A stretch of 15,592 bases of DNA, taken from TWA4 sp045121095 (GTDB lineage Bacteria; Bacillota; Clostridia; Lachnospirales; Lachnospiraceae). Under the pieces are notes generated by a model. It was not told the DNA's origin. It ran no database searches and was given only the letters and a program-made list of their open reading frames with translations. Every line of letters begins with the position of its first letter. The first letter of the stretch is position 1. Of this stretch, positions 14,810 through 15,592 are shown piece after piece. The position numbers and the translations under genes are program-made. Location: positions 1 through 15,592 of the forward strand of contig JBGVFN010000041.1 of the NCBI GenBank assembly GCA_045121095.1, in the 5' to 3' direction.

Positions 14810-15097
14810 CAAATGTTGTATTCGTGAAGAAATAGAAGCCTCTGCCCTGACAAGGTACGGATATTCATCAATGACAAAAACAAATTGCTTTGGATAAAAC
14901 TTTTAAGTTCTCCTCCGCTGTGGCATTTAAAGCAAAAAAATAAATCACTTTTTATCCTTACAGAATTCATTAATTAATGCCGTCTTCCCTACACGCCGCC
15001 TTCCATAAATAATGATACACTCGAAACAATCTTCTCGATACCGCTTATTTAACTTGCGAAACTCCGTTTCACGACAATAAAACATATCCTTTCCCAT
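14810..15097 (-). pseudogene. Decayed AAA-type ATPase (DUF234/PF01637-like) fragment
   Basis: From ATG 15097 or 15085 the minus strand reads FRKLNKRY, then ECIIIYGRRRVGKTALINEF, a Walker A in the context typical of prokaryotic ATPases of this family. A TGA at 14945-14947 stops the frame. Family-like sequence resumes in a second frame (ALNATAEENLKVLSKA) and then a third (FVFVIDEYPYLVRAEASISS, the Walker B region), ending near 14810. The segment normally between SKA and FVIDEYP is missing, so there is an internal deletion plus at least two frame changes, and the C-terminal half is absent. Function is lost. These ATPases are often accessory genes. Confidence 0.75.
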
Positions 15098-15213
15098 CCC
15101 TCTGAAAACATTTCTATTTATCCATCCTGATGTAATAGTTAAAAAATCCGAGTCTTCATTGTTGAAAAAGGGAACATTTGACCTTTACGTCAGGTCTTTT
15201 AAAACTAACTCAC

Positions 15214-15256
15214 AATAAACTAACTCATAAGTTAGTATCTTATGAGTTAGTTTATT
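15214..15256. terminator. Perfect 18-bp AT-rich hairpin
   Basis: AATAAACTAACTCATAAG (15214-15231) is perfectly complementary to 15239-15256 around the loop TTAGTAT. The 5' arm's AAACTAACTCA also occurs as a direct repeat at 15202-15212. It lies between the transposase stop (15332) and the ATPase remnant, so a terminator for the minus-strand transposase is the simplest reading. It lacks a GC-rich stem and a clear U run, and an operator or a mobile-element end is possible. Confidence 0.5.
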
Positions 15257-15331
15257 AGATAAAAGAACAGGATGAGGTAAGCTGTCAAAATTTTAAACTA
15301 TAAATGAGCAAATTTTGAAAATTGCACAAAG

Positions 15332-15592
15332 TTACCCTACCATTTTCAGGACATCTTCCAAAGACATCCCCTTTCGGATATTCTGATACAGGGCTGTAAT
15401 CTGTTCTTCTTTGATCTTTTTTCGAAAATAGTGATATCCGTCTTCAAAAGCGCAGTATTTTCCAGTACAGGTACAGCACATGTAGTGCACCAGGGACATG
15501 ATCAGCCAGTATCTTTCAACTCCTGTCCGGGTACGGATCTGATATTTATCCCATGACAGTGTAGTCTTACTCTGTCGGAAAAATAATTCGAT
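15332..15592 (-). CDS. IS4-type DDE transposase, C-terminal fragment (runs off the window)
   Basis: 86 codons are open from the window edge to TAA 15332-15334; the 5' part lies beyond 15592. The frame begins IELFFRQSK, where Glu, six residues, then Lys matches the E(6)K part of the Y-(2)-R-(3)-E-(6)-K signature of IS4-type transposases, and continues WDKYQIR and ERYWLIMSLVHYMC, typical of the C-terminal end of the DDE domain. The tail ends GMSLEDVLKMVG. The DDE Glu is therefore present, while the two Asp residues lie outside the window. The exact IS family and the terminal inverted repeats cannot be assigned here. Confidence 0.75.
   Translation of the reverse strand: MELFFRQSKTTLSWDKYQIRTRTGVERYWLIMSLVHYMCCTCTGKYCAFEDGYHYFRKKIKEEQITALYQNIRKGMSLEDVLKMVG

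Overview
The window looks like part of a Gram-positive, spore-forming Clostridia chromosome, most likely Lachnospiraceae. The evidence is strong AGGAGG-type ribosome binding sites, an OmpR/VanR-type two-component system, paired homologues of the spore-cortex enzymes CwlD and PdaA, and large secreted proteins built from Fn3 and Ig-like repeats of the kind common in gut Lachnospiraceae. The genus cannot be fixed from sequence alone.

Left part (1-5953, all + strand). A compact cloverleaf-like inverted-repeat element (3-135) lies upstream of a two-component operon. The operon holds a response regulator, a sensor kinase whose best start is a TTG at 1107, and a translationally coupled, membrane-anchored or secreted protein of unknown function with an Asn/Asp/Gly/Ser linker. 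After a long hairpin whose 3' arm contains the next gene's Shine-Dalgarno come an Amidase_3 enzyme (CwlD-like) and a PdaA-like polysaccharide deacetylase lipoprotein. In Bacillus subtilis and Clostridioides difficile these two activities together make muramic delta-lactam in spore cortex, so the pair reads as a peptidoglycan-modification module placed next to a sensory system. A strong terminator at 5907-5953 closes this block.

Middle part (5989-11237). Two paralogous secreted-type proteins with a papain-like (Cys-His-Asp/Asn) domain followed by Ig-like and Fn3 repeats are arranged head to head. They are fused at about 8716-8745 so that both lack their 5' ends. The minus gene has lost its signal peptide and catalytic Cys. 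The plus gene has lost its signal peptide but keeps Cys, His and Asp/Asn. No promoter or ribosome binding site lies between them. This is a deletion, an inversion or an assembly join, and it is the most unusual feature of the window.

Right part (11237-15592, minus strand). There is a frameshifted Fn3 remnant, an intact secreted M14-type zinc carboxypeptidase with a Ser/Glu-rich stalk and five Fn3 repeats, an AT-rich stretch with small repeats, a decayed AAA-type ATPase (DUF234-like) pseudogene, a perfect 18-bp hairpin, and the 3' end of an IS4-type DDE transposase running off the window. This end looks like a decaying accessory region.
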